From the NCBI GenBank assembly GCA_029255685.2, contig CM055314.2, positions 73,037,842 to 73,101,841 of the forward strand: a stretch of 64,000 nt of DNA. The letters run 5' to 3'. Numbering within the stretch: the first letter of the stretch is position 1; every line of letters begins with the position of its first letter. The stretch comes from Silene conica. Its lineage: Eukaryota > Streptophyta > Magnoliopsida > Caryophyllales > Caryophyllaceae. The notes beneath the pieces were generated by a model. The model made no database searches and was not told the origin of the DNA. It was given only the letters and a program-made list of their open reading frames with translations. The translations under genes and the position numbers were made by a program. Below, piece by piece: positions 11,815-22,740 of this stretch.

Positions 11815-12036
11815 TGTATATTTCAAGTCACTTAGGTAGTAAATACATACTTGTGAATTTATTAGTGGGGAAAGAGTTTGGTAACAATTTCTTTATGTTC
11901 TTCGAATACATATGTGAAATAAATACAAATTTATTTCACATTGTGTATTTGAAGAAATTAAGGGAATTGCTGCCAAATTTTTTTTCCCCACTAATAAATT
12001 CACAATTATGTATTTGCTAGTGACTTGAAATATACA
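11815..12036. repeat. 222-bp foldback (MITE-like or structured intron)
   Basis: Arms of about 100 bp are inverted: TGTATATTTCAAGTCACT at the left pairs with AGTGACTTGAAATATACA at the right, and GTGAATTTATTAGTGGGG pairs with CCCCACTAATAAATTCAC. The loop centres near 11925. It could be a MITE inserted in the CACTA element or a long RNA hairpin. Confidence 0.8.
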
Positions 12037-12199
12037 TTGATGGGTTTAGGTTGGAGTGATAAGGACCCAATTGAAATCTTTAAGTACATATATTGACTTG
12101 ATTGAATTCTTAGCTTGAACTTATTATTTGTTGAATTCTTATTGAATTGAAATTATTGTTGTGTGTTTGGTTTAATTATTATATATTATCTAGATTAAA

Positions 12200-13609
12200 A
12201 TGAAGAGATTTGAACGTAGCTGGATGTACGAAGAAAGAGTAGATAAGAAGAAACGTCCCAATGATAGATTTGTAAAGGGAGTTCGTGGGTTTATTGAATT
12301 TGCTAGATGTTCAGAATCATATGATTTCGAACAACGCAAACTTAGGTGTCCTTGTACTAAATGTAAAAACTTAAAATATTTACCTGAGGTAGAAGTAGAA
12401 GAACATCTTATTACGAATGGGTTTTTTCCAAACTATTACAACTGGATATCACATGGGGAAAAATATTGTCAACCAAATGAGATGGCACAAAGAAAACCCC
12501 CGTACACCAGGAAAGATGTGTCACCCGAGTGACGGAGAGGAGTGGAAGCGTTTTGATAGTTTGTATCCTGATTTTGCCGAGGAACCTCGCAATGTGAGAC
12601 TTGGCTTGTGTACGGATGGGTTTGACCCTTTTGGTCAATTTGGTAGACCGTACTCGTGTTGGCCTGTAATGCTTACACCGTACAACTTACCTCCTTGGCT
12701 ATGTTCCAAAAGACAATTTATTTTCCTCTCACTACTTATTCCCGGTCCTCACAACCCAAAAAATAACTTGGATGTCTATTTACAACCGTTGGTGGAAGAA
12801 CTGAAGTATCTGTGGGAAGTCGGTATCGAAACATTTGATGTGTCCAAGAAGCAAAACTTCCAACTAAGAGCTTCATTGTTGTGGACTGTAAGTGATTTCC
12901 CTGCGTACGGTATGCTATCAGGCTGGGCAACAGCGGGGCGAATGGCATGCCCTTATTGCATGGATAATAGCAAAGCATTTTACCTCCCTAATTCTAAAAA
13001 GATTAGTTGGTTTGATTGCCATAGATGCTTCTTACCGGATGGGCATGTCCATAGAAAGAACAAAAAAGCCTTCTTAAAAGGAAAGGAGGTGCTTGAGGAT
13101 GCTCCGGATAGACTCCCAGGTGATGCAGTTTGGGAGGCTATACGTGAATTGCCATCTACCAACGATGGGACTGAAGAAGAATTTAGAGAGCTAAAAAAGA
13201 AAAAGAGTGGTTGGTTTAAAAGAAGTATTTTTTGGGACCTACCCTATTGGAAAACAAAGTTGATCAGACACAATTTGGATGTGATGCACATAGAGAAGAA
13301 TTTCTTTGAGCTACTTATTCATACGATTATGGATGTTAAAGGAAAGACACGTGACAATATTGGCTCAAGAATAGAATTGAAAAAATTTTGTGATCGTCCT
13401 AAACTTCACATTCGTAGGGATGGGTCAATGCCAAAAGCACCATTTACCCTTGACAAAGCTCAAAGAAAGGTATTGTGCGATTGGGTAAAAGACTTGAAGT
13501 TTCCCGATGGCTATGCCTCAGATTTCAGCCGTTGTGTTGATTTAAAAGAATTGAAGTTAAGAGGGTTGAAAAGTCATGACTGTCATGTTTTCATTTTATT
13601 GGATTGTAG
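12200..13609 (+). pseudogene. CACTA transposase, TNP2 type (Transpos_assoc plus Transposase_21)
   Basis: The first part (12200-about 12470) is a Transpos_assoc domain, beginning MKRFERSWMYEERVDK and containing the paired-cysteine block CPCTKCKN. The second part, in another frame (about 12470-13609), is the Transposase_21 region: MRWHKE, YPDFA...NVRLGL..DGF, YSCWPV, NLPPWLC, LIPGP, DVYLQPL, DFPAYG, CPYC, LPYWK..LIRHNLDVMHIEKN, FPDGYAS. The protein cuts the ends of CACTA elements in the nucleus. Relative to full-length relatives, the stretch between the N-terminal domain and MRWHKE is missing and the join is out of frame, and the protein stops soon after KSHDCHV, so the C-terminal part is deleted. 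Non-functional. Confidence 0.88.
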
Positions 13610-14498
13610 GTCAGTCATATGAAGAATTCACTAAGTACAGAGAAAGTCGTGAGTTCAAGCAAAAGTCGGCGCGGAACAAGGCGAACAAGAGGGGTGGAGA
13701 GGATCCCGAAGCGGAGGTTGGCGCTACTGATTATGGTGGGTCTCAGTCATTCCATGATCGCGTGACGATAACTGTAAGTATTTACTCTTGTGATTTAATT
13801 TATCACTTTTATCTTGAAGTATATATTTAGCTTTAAATTTTAATTAACTGACTAACACTTCATGAATTTTTTTTTTTTTTTTTATAGGCAAGGAAAAATA
13901 AGGGCCAGCTACAATCGGTTGTAGATCTCTTCCTTGAGACACATGCCAAAAAGGGAAGGAAAGGGTTCGTCTTCATAAATGCAAGAGATCGCGAATTATA
14001 TGTAAGTGTTATTGTATAAAGCATTTAAAAAATGATTTATAATCAATGATTTATTTATATGTAAGTGTTATTGTATATATTATTAATAATGTTTCATTTT
14101 TTTTGTAGGAAACATTTCTTAAACGAAAGAAGGCGAACCCTGACATCTCCGACAATCAGCTATGGTATGAATTGGTAGACGGTTTTCATAAAGGAGGAGT
14201 CTATGGGGCCGGTTCAGCTAAAGAGCTCTTTTATGAACCGCCGGCAAGAAGAGGGTCCTCGTCCCAGCATCAACCCTATGTTCCTGGTTTGGTCAGTCAC
14301 CTTCAGATGCAACTAGCTGAGAAGGATAGAAGGGACGCCGAACGAGATGAAGAGGTGAGGAGAATGAAAGAAGAGATGGAAAGGATGTCTTCCTACTTTG
14401 CTAATTGTAACAGCGGTTGGCGTCCACAGGATCGGGATCCAAGAGATCCCGATTATGGAGGTGGCAGTGGGGCGGGAGCATCTTTTCCAGTGTCGTAG
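13610..14498 (+). pseudogene. CACTA second gene, C-terminal TNPA/Transposase_24-like exons
   Basis: Three exons with good splice signals: 13610-13773 (acceptor TTGTAG, donor GTAAGT), 13888-14001 (poly-T tract then TATAG, donor GTAAGT) and 14109-14498 (TTTGTAG to stop). The protein runs from SYEEFTKYRESREFKQKS through FLETHAKKGRKGFVFINARDREL and QLWYELVDGFHKGGVYGAG to an acidic-basic coiled coil (LQMQLAEKDRRDAERDEEVRRM) and a Gly/Ser tail. This is the layout of the plant Transposase_24 tail of CACTA elements, which helps bind subterminal repeats. The 5' part is lost to the deletion joining it to the TNP2 remnant. The coding frame is open across the visible exons. Confidence 0.75.
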
Positions 14499-14744
14499 CT
14501 TGTGACTCTTGTTTTTAGTGACTCTTATGTTTAGTGTTGGATAATTTTAAGTTTAGTGTTGGATAATTTTAAGTTTAGTGCTTGAATTTCGTACTTTGTA
14601 ATCCAAATAACTTTTATTTATTTAAGCGATCAGATTTGGCATCAATTGGGTTGTGCGCTGCTCTTCTTTGGTTTGCTTGCAGGTTTTACAGTAGTAGCTA
14701 CGGATTTGGCTAGGACAAAACCGAATTTTATGGGCAAATACATG

Positions 14745-15120
14745 TAAAATTAGCGACCGAACATGTAAAATTAGCGACCACTGTCGGTCGCTAAACCCCT
14801 GTAACTTTTTTTTCATTGGCGACCACTTAGCGACCGATGTCAGTAGCTAAATTAGCGACTGAAATCGGTCGCAAATTTAGCGACTGAAAACGGTCGCCAA
14901 ATTAGCGACTGAAATCGGTCGCTAATTTAGCTACCGCAGTCGGTCGCTAATTTGGCGACCACTATCGGTCGCCCGCCTTTTTTTCATCGGTCGCTAAAAT
15001 TGGCGACCAATATCGGTCGCTAAAAGCGACTACAGCCTGCGACTAAGGGCGTGCGACTGAAATTGGTCGCTAAAATTAGAAGGGCGACCGCTTGTGGTCG
15101 CTAATTTCAGTCGCAATCTG
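14745..15120. repeat. CACTA right subterminal repeats
   Basis: More than fifteen copies of GCGACCGA-type words in both orientations, matching the left array. The terminal inverted repeat closes at 15137. Confidence 0.85.
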
Positions 15121-15137
15121 ACGTATCTGTTGTAGTG

Positions 15138-17358
15138 TTTTAGAACTCTCGGTCGATAAAATTATATTAATTCTTATCTTAGCCCGAACTTATTACCACT
15201 ACGGTGGCTCGAATACTTTCGTCGAGATCGACCAAATTTCGAGAGTGTAATCATATTACCTTACTTCTCCAACGCAATAAGGTGGCACCCCGATTTAGCC
15301 GAGCCCACTCCCTTATGAAGAAAGTACTTCGTGGGTTTTTACTTTTTGGTAAGGCTATGTCGCGGTTTTTAAATAACGTAAGAGATCTTGTCAATTTATT
15401 ATCCATCTCCTTTAAGTGAACTAAGTCGGTGAATTATCGATAAATTAATTGACACGGTCGATAAAATTCGATGAATATGCATGATATGGATTGACAATTT
15501 GGCTATGCATGCAAACATATAAAGCATAAATAAAGCATAAAAACTTAAAAGCATAATTAAATCCTAGTATGACCTTCCTAAAATAGAAAATCAAATGTAA
15601 AATACAAATTCGGAAACCAACTCCTTGGTCCCTTGAACTTCACACGCGGCACGCTTCCCAAAGCAAACTCTATCTTGGTCGAAACTCCTTTCCGAAAGGC
15701 ACCGTCTTCAAGGATCTCCGGAACTACAATAATTACAAATTTTCTATCCACTTTATACATTATAAAATAAAACAAAACAATAAATAAAGTGATTCGAGAT
15801 CACATTAAATTACAACCGAATCGATAACCCTTTACATTACGGGAAATACCGATTAAAACTAAGACCATACTAAGCAAAATACATAATATCAAAATTACGT
15901 AAATAAATTATGACATTCATAAATGAATAAATATGCAATGCTTATAAATATGCAACTAACATGTCATCCTAAGCCAAATCGTCCTATTTAAACATAATTT
16001 AAATATCGTTATCACAATAACACGATTTTATGGAATAACGTGATTTTAACATATTAAAATCACTTAACATTATGTGAATCAATATTCACGATTAAGTTAA
16101 ACATCCTAAAATATTTAGGTTCCAAAATTTAGTCTTACTTAATTTTGAGTATGTCTTAACTTATTAATTATAATATTGTTCGGTATTTATCGGTTTTACA
16201 GGAAAATTTAATATAAAAATCAATTGGGTCATAAAATATTTCGAAAATTCAAAAATTCAAATTTGAACATTCTGAAAATATTCTTAAAATTTGAGATCCT
16301 AAAAACATTAATATAACCGAAATAAACTATTTATTTCGAAATAAAACGAGTAAACATGCATATTTAGACGAAATTCAAAATTACCTCAAAAATAATGCAA
16401 TAAAATACTAATAAAATTTTTACATATTCCAAGACACTCAAAGGTCTGAAATGGACAGAAAAATTCAGTATCACACTATTTAAGGACCGAAATAATCATT
16501 GTCTCTTACAAGTTCAATTTTTAACTTCAACTTTTAAAAATTAAAAATCAAAAATCCAGAAACTTTTGGCATCCAAGAAAAATATGATGATGAACATATC
16601 AAATATGACTAATGTGGGTTAATTTTTTCGGCCATTTTAGCAACTTTTACTATGTTTAATAAATTATGTCATATATTACACGATTTTAACAATTAAAATC
16701 ATTTCTCATGCAAAATTCGAAATAAAAAGCTCAAAATTTACATGAATGCTAGAAATATATGACACTTTATAAAAATTTTATGGCCAAATTTAAACTCAAA
16801 CTATTTAAGTTGAATTATGTCACTGATATCTCGATTTTTACAATAAAAATCAATATTCATGCAATATAAAAGAAAATTTTCTGGAAAATTCAATATAAAT
16901 TTTAAATATTTCATGTGACATCTCCAAAAATTGGCGTAGCTAAATTCATAATCTAACTATATAAACCCATTTTTATCTCATTTTATAACAATTTAACACT
17001 TAAATTTCACAAACCATGCATAAAACTCAAATAATTTCGAAAATTATATATTCATAACATGTTAAATGCATGTGAGAACATATATAAAAATCTCGGCCAG
17101 AAAGTTTAATCTATTATTTTTCCCATAATTGAAACGATTTTAACCGATTATAAGCAAAATTAACAATTTAAATATAAGATTTGAACAATATTATTCCATA
17201 AATCATTCATAATGACTTAAAGCATTTATAAGACCAGAAGGTATACATGCAATAATAATATCGTGCATATCATATATGTACTAATTATTTTACGTTTTTA
17301 ATTTTAATCATATTACTCGCAAAAACCATAAAATCGAGTTGCATGCAAGCAACCGAAA
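15138..17358. other. Leader of the gag-only copia element (with 10310-10541)
   Basis: About 2.2 kb of very AT-rich non-coding sequence between primer site and gag, split from 10310-10541 by the CACTA insertion. No supported reading frame. A leader this long is unusual for copia elements and may contain an intron or regulatory RNA, but nothing specific is visible. Confidence 0.6.
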
Positions 17359-17370
17359 GCTCTGATACCA
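17359..17370 (-). promoter_or_regulatory. Primer-binding site, initiator tRNA-Met
   Basis: Minus-strand TGGTATCAGAGC, complementary to the 3' end of plant initiator tRNA-Met, two bases from the LTR end. It fixes the element's orientation as minus. Confidence 0.92.
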
Positions 17371-17372
17371 CT

Positions 17373-19972
17373 TGTAGGCTATACGGTCCAACCGACCCAA
17401 TTACTAAATTAGTCATACTAATTAAGTTTACAAAATTAACTCTTTAATTGTTTAGAATCTTATGCATGCAAATAGAAATGCGGAAAAATAAAGAATCGGA
17501 TTCTTACAATCGGTCCAAGAATGCTAAGGATGATCCTCCACGGAGCAACCAAAGTAGATTGCCTCCTTTACGATGCACCCAAAACTCGCCCTTAATCACC
17601 GAAGACGTACATGGACTAGGTGACGGAAATCGGTTCTCCTTAATGTTGGGAACCGGAATTCCTGTTTTACACTCACTTCTAATGTGAGTTTTGTTTCTTT
17701 AAGTTTAGTCATAAAACTTAAAATGATCTTATGCGCATGATGATTACATAAGATGAGATAGTCCTTACATTGGTTTTAGAAGGTTTATACTCAATAATCA
17801 CCTATTATTTGAGTCTTCAAAAACCCGAAATCCTCTTGTAACGATCTAACAAAAATCGTCTCCTAAAGGTGCGTATCAAGGACCCGATCTCAAACTAACA
17901 CTAATTTTGTTACTAGAAAATGAGTATTAGTATACTAGAAACAATAAATAATATTACTCTTATAATACTATTAATATGGAAATAATTATTTTCTTATAAA
18001 ACCATTTTACTCAAGAAAATTGGAGAATGGAGTTGTAGTATGAATATGTTAGTAAAATGATGAAGCATATACTAACAACTAGTTAGTCAAAAACTTGCAA
18101 CTTATGTGGTGTGAGGGTGTGTCTTATATAGAGCAAACAAGAGCTTACTTGCTCTTGAATAGGCCGGCCAAGGCATCCCCAAGGAGCCTATGCATGCCCT
18201 CTTACACTCTTACACAAAGCATGTAAGATTCCTTATAATATGCTCTTTGTGTATGACACACTCTATGCTTATACACTTACACACACAACATATACTCATA
18301 CACACTACATATACACGGTTCACATGGGTCTTATTATAGACCCATTTTATTTTTGTCAATTGTGTTAATTTGTAACATGTCACACATGTCTTATAACACA
18401 TGACCCAATTTGTTAATTATGCAATTTTAACTATTAAAATCCATAATCTACAAATTTATTACATTTAAATAATTACACTAATAACTTCGAAATTATTATT
18501 GTATGAAAATGTAATGTCATAATTTAATTACAACTCTTTGTAATTTTATGATCAACCATGTTCATTCTCAATTTAATCGTTTCCCAAACGAATAAATAAA
18601 ACCGAGTAATAAAACGATTTTATTACTTTGACTATTATTATTATAATCCCATTATAAAATATTCGTCATATAAAATTATTTCCAAAATTTCTAGTTATTA
18701 ATTAATTTGTATCTAATACAATATTAATTAATTATTCCATTGAGACGGAATTCCCTAAAGATATGAACTTAAGGGATCAACTGATCACCACCATCATATG
18801 ACGATAATGTCAAACTCTAGACAGCCAATCATTATCGATAAATGTTGATCAGTCGACTTTAAAAGAGTAACACTCCCAGTTGTGTTTCATTCAAATGAGT
18901 TTTAATTTCGTCAACACACTATTGTCGAGGACACTTCCTCCAACACTTAAAACCGTAAACTAATCTTATTAGTCTACTAAATGAATACTATAACTATTAT
19001 AGTATGGAAAAATATTATGTAATAATATTTAAGAGAGTTTTTAATAATTTTCTTACTCTAGAAAATCATTAGAGGATTTTATATTTCTTACTCTAGAAAA
19101 TATTAAGCATTAGGTAAGAATGAAAAAGTGTGAACAATTCACTTCTTATTGTTTTGACTTTTGAGAGTGTCGTGCAAGACAGAGCATAAGGAAGGGTTTT
19201 GATGCTCTTTTGTCTCTTATGCTCTTAGGGTTGCATGCCTACAACTTGTGCATCAAGGCAACATGATTATGTTTCTAATAGGTCTATAATCAACTACAAG
19301 CAACCCATAATCACATAATATCACACGACACACATTATGTAAAATGGACCTTCATTTCACAAAATGTAACTTGTACAATTGTATAATATGTGACATCCTA
19401 TGTGACATAAAATAATTGTATTAATTTTAAAATAAACATTTATCAAATAAACATTATTTCAAAATTAATTAAATCATATTTAACAAATTAATTTAGTAAT
19501 TCGTAATTATCGTCCCATTAAATGGTTATTATAATAATCGTCAATACGATATACACCGTTTGTTATAACCACGAACCTTTCTCATTCTAATTTCGATATT
19601 TCAAAAATATCGATTGCTATTTGACAATTGATACATTTCAATTTCAAATATAAATCTTACATTAAGATTCAACCTTTGATTTCTCGATATTCAATTTTCA
19701 GGAATTCGATCAATTAGTATCGCATACAATTGATCAATATATCAATTAAGGGGATTGTCCTATAGGTGTGACCTAAAAAGATCAATTGACCACCACCGTC
19801 ATACGACAGTGATGTCAAACTCTAGTTAGCTTAGCCAATCATTACCGATTAATGTTGGTCAGTTGACTATATATAATATTGAATCATCCCTTGCATATTC
19901 ATATCATAAGTTTTGCCAATGATAATAATCATTGACGTGATCGCACAATTGTTGAGGACACATTTCCCAACA
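17373..19972 (-). repeat. 5' LTR of the gag-only copia element, interrupted by a solo LTR
   Basis: The sequence matches 908-2192 up to 17643 and again from 18946. Removing 17644-18945 and one CTTAA copy leaves about 1293 bp against 1285 bp in the 3' LTR. Differences are scattered substitutions and small indels. Confidence 0.92.
17644..18945 (-). mobile_element. Solo LTR of a related copia family
   Basis: 1302 bp, TGTTGGGAACC...CCTCCAACA, with a perfect 5-bp target duplication CTTAA (17639-17643, 18946-18950) and no internal region, so it is a product of LTR-LTR recombination. Its last 200 bp resemble the LTR it sits in, including the stem block at about 18776-18860 and the TTGTCGAGGACAC end. 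A member of a related family therefore inserted into its cousin's LTR and then lost its body. Confidence 0.93.
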
Positions 19973-19977
19973 CTTAT

Positions 19978-20806
19978 CAGGCAAATCAACCAACTCCCAT
20001 ACGTTATTCTCTTACATACAGTCCATCTCGGATTGTATGGCATTAAGTCATAACTTTGAGTCGGAACAGGTCATAGCACCTTTATAGGTCACGGGTTCGT
20101 TACTCTCTAAGAGAAAAACGTCAACCCCGTCAAGTTCCTCGACCATACCGATGTATCTATTTGGAGGAATGGAGTGTCTACCCGACCTTATAGGTTCCTT
20201 AGGAATACTGACTGCAGCAGAAGATGAAAGAATAGTTTCCTCCATTGGTTGCTCAGTAGTTGGTTCTTGAACCTCCGACAGATCGAAGGTTTTATTACTT
20301 GTCTTATTCTCGAGAAACTCTTTCTCTAAGAACTTCGCACTAGCCGCAACAAAAACGCGCTGTTCGGGAGGCGAATAAAAGTAATGACCAAACATTCCTT
20401 TTGGATAACCAATAAAGTAGGTCTTGACCGATCGCGGGTCGAGCTTATCCTCGTGTCTCCACTTGACATAAGCCTCGCAGCCCCAACCCGAATAAAGGAC
20501 AAGTTAGGGACCGTTCCCTTCCATATCTCATATGGAGTCTTGTCAACAACTTTAAACGGACTTCGGTTAAGTATAAGAGCAGCTGACAAAAGAGCAAAGC
20601 CCCATAATGAATCTGGCACAACTGTGTGACTCATCATGGATTGAACCATATCTAGTAGTGTTCGATTTCTCCGTTCGGACACACCATTTTACTGTGGTGT
20701 TCCAGGTGGAGATAACTGTAGTACAATACCACAGTCTTTAAGGTGTTGATCAAACTCATTCAAAAGATATTTGCCACCACGATCTAATCGAAGTGCTTTA
20801 ATGTCC
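19978..20806 (-). pseudogene. Ty1/copia pol, integrase C-terminal part
   Basis: Minus-strand translation shows the integrase end: ALRLDRGGKYL with the DRGG block (about 20780-20800), GIVLQLSPPGTPQ, then SERRNRTLLDMVQSMMSH, LNRSPFKVVDKTPYEIW, a pre-RT linker EVQEP..., and finally SEMDCMY..WELVDLP running into the insertion site. This enzyme joins element cDNA to the chromosome. It is dead: a stop (TAA) replaces a codon between TPQ and NGVSERR at about 20690, and a frameshift separates the two open stretches near 20390. It joins in frame with 1-902 across the CTTAT duplication. Homology ends near 20806, where the host element is truncated. Confidence 0.88.
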
Positions 20807-21545
20807 CACAAAATTAATCAAAATTTTCAAATCCGTCCAAACCACACAACTATCGATGCTAGTTCTTGTATCAATCAAGTAATAATTCTAATTTCTACCT
20901 TTATCAATTACTCCGTATATTATATGAAATTAAAAAAATTGATTTAGACTAATTAAATTAGGGTTTCTTTAAATCGTTTTCTGTTTTGTTCATTTTCTTC
21001 CTTATTCTTCTTTTGTCGATTGTTATTGGATTGAATCACGTCACAATAATATAAGTAGAGAACAAATTGATATCACATAAAGTAAAGTAATCAAGAAATT
21101 GCTAGTCCTCGCAGCTTTACATCAATGGATTTACAGTGACATTGGAATTTGCATAAAGTGCATACCCAGTAGGAGTTGTACAATGGCTTCAATGGATTGT
21201 ATCCTTATTCTTCATTTTCTATCAAGTTAAAAATCTTAAACTTCTTGGCGATGGGAGACCGAGAATAGAGGAAAATATTCAAGGAATTGTCTTTAAGGAT
21301 GCTTGAAGAAAATCTTGTTAAACTACATCCATACATCAAAATCCTCCTACGGATTATGAGACCTATTGTTGAAACTTTTTAATGCCTGGATCCATTCATT
21401 TCTACCATGGTTGTTTCTATGATGTTTGATTTTTTTAGAGTGCGAAGGTGAAATAAGATTGTAAATGTCGTGAAAAGATCGGGTATTATGGTCAATCATG
21501 TCCATGATTGAGTAAAATTTGTCCATGATTGAGCAATACCCTTTA
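20807..21545. other. AT-rich sequence, nothing recognised
   Basis: No open frame with a domain. Near 21480-21535 there is a short duplication of GTCCATGATTGAG. Confidence 0.5.
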
Positions 21546-22140
21546 TTAATCCATATTCTTTTTACATTAGCTCGTATTCTTATATTAATAGCTCGTATTA
21601 TTATATTAATAGCTCGTATTATTATCTTAATAACTCGTATTCTTATCTTAATAACTCGTATTCTTATTTTAATAACTCATATTCTTATCTTAAGATCTCA
21701 TATTTTTTTATATTAGCTCGTATTCTTTTAATATTAGCTAATATATTTTTTTATATTAGCTCGTATTCTTAGGGTAATAACTTGCATTCTTATGTGCTCA
21801 TATTTTTTAGTTCGTGATTTTCTTAAGCTTGTATTCTTTTTACATTAACTCGTATTCTTATATTAATAGCTCATATTCTTATCTTAATAGCTCGTATTCT
21901 TATCTTAATAGCTCGTATTTTTATATTAATAACTCGTCTTCTTATTTTAATAATTTGTATTCTTATCTTAATAACTCATATTTTTATCTTAATAACTCGT
22001 ATTTTTTTTATATTAGCTCGTATTTTTTTAACATTGGCCCGTATTATTTTTATATTAGCTCGTATTTTTTGGGTAATAACTTGCATTCTTATGTGCTCGT
22101 ATTTTTTAGTTCGTGATTTTCTTAAGCTCGTATTCTTGTG
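21546..22140. repeat. 'CTCGTATTCTTAT' micro-repeat tract
   Basis: About 30 imperfect copies of a 15-22 bp unit around TTAATAGCTCGTATTCTTATC. Two sub-blocks (21546-21800 and 21830-22130) are larger duplicates of each other, each ending with the same run (TTTTTTAGTTCGTGATTTTC). Related units reappear at 26722-26740 and 30460-30673. The frames at 21519-21716 and 21814-22116 are only translations of this repeat. Confidence 0.85.
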
Positions 22141-22179
22141 TATATATATTTTCACTACTACAAACGCTTACTATATCAG

Positions 22180-22400
22180 TGAATGGACATAGGTTTTCTA
22201 AAAAACCGATGTAGTAAATAATGCACATCGGTTTTTCAAAAATCCGATGTCCTTATAGAGTTATTTACATAGGTTTTTTCTACAACCAATGTCCATAAAT
22301 GATAATTTTTAATGGACATCGGATTTTTGAGAAACCCATATCCATTGCCTACTTATTTACGTCTGATTTTTGACTAATCCCATGTCCATTACATTTCATT
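22180..22400. repeat. Left subterminal repeats, GGACAT(A/C)GG family
   Basis: Alternating direct and inverted copies of GGACATCGGTTTTT and AAAAATCCGATGTCC, mirrored at 26310-26690 with ATAGACATAGGATTTT. Such mirrored sets are typical of CACTA ends. Confidence 0.82.
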
Positions 22401-22568
22401 TTTTATTAAAACCCAGGACTTGTCCTTCATCTCTTCAGCCTCCTCCATGTTCAACCCAAACAAAATGATATCCTTCATTTTCAGCTTCCTTCGTCTTCAA
22501 CCTAAACAAAATCATATCCTTCATCTTCAACCTCCAGATCTCGCCTAATCACCAGCTCTCCTCAACAA

Positions 22569-22740
22569 GTGGGTAACAAACTGAGCATCCCCACCATAAT
22601 CGCCACAATGGTGGACCATGAAAACAACTGGGATTACCACCTCCGAACACTATCAATTAGCGCTCGCGACGCCGCACCACCTGCCGCCAATCCTTCTCTT
22701 ATCTATTCCGTCCGTTTTTTTTCTCTCTCTCTCTATCTCT
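22569..22740 (+). pseudogene. Possible captured first exon, unidentified
   Basis: After a CT-rich 5' UTR-like stretch the frame reads MVDHENNWDYHLRTLSISARD then NPSLI, followed by a CT-rich run like an intron start. It looks like the first exon of a plant gene. I cannot name the family with confidence and it may not belong to either identified fragment. Confidence 0.35.

Larger units (their letters stand above)
10846..12199. other. CACTA 5' non-coding region with tandem repeats
   Basis: Holds two repeat arrays: a short one (11085-11215, unit about 35 bp with ATTAGATTATTAGGATG) and a longer one (about 11235-11655, about four units of about 120 bp each containing GATTAGGGTTAG). Foldbacks follow at 11756-11790 and 11815-12036. 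The plus frame at 10862-11080 shows no recognisable domain and probably is not a gene. Confidence 0.7.
10542..15137 (+). mobile_element. CACTA (En/Spm) transposon with degraded transposase genes
   Basis: Starts CACTACAAGAA and ends in the inverted counterpart (TTGTAGTG), with the 3-bp target duplication TTT (10539-10541, 15138-15140). Both ends are packed with subterminal repeats built on TTAGCGACCGA in both orientations (about 10560-10845 and 14745-15120), the usual binding sites for the small CACTA protein. Inside, on +, are a broken TNP2-type gene and a TNPA-like gene. It is inserted in the leader between the primer site and gag of the copia element, so it is younger than that insertion. 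Confidence 0.95.
908..19972 (-). mobile_element. Gag-only (non-autonomous) Ty1/copia-type LTR retrotransposon, nested host of three other elements
   Basis: Complete element on the minus strand: 5' LTR 17373-19972, tRNA-iMet primer site 17359-17370, gag 9239-10309, polypurine tract 2193-2203, 3' LTR 908-2192. Both sides carry the 5-bp target duplication CTTAT (903-907 and 19973-19977). Without its nested insertions (2997-7795, 10542-15137, 17644-18945) it is roughly 8.3 kb. No protease, integrase or RT is recognisable between gag and the 3' LTR, only about 2.2 kb of non-coding sequence, so it resembles the terminal-repeat elements with a gag domain (TR-GAG type). It would depend on another copia element for pol. 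It landed in the pol gene of a different copia element. Confidence 0.88.

Noticed and set aside
17359-17370. tRNA genes at the primer-binding sites
   Set aside because: Only 12-18 bases match tRNA 3' ends; there is no cloverleaf.
21519-22116. Frames with ILIARI or SYSYLNS repeats
   Set aside because: Micro-repeat translation only.
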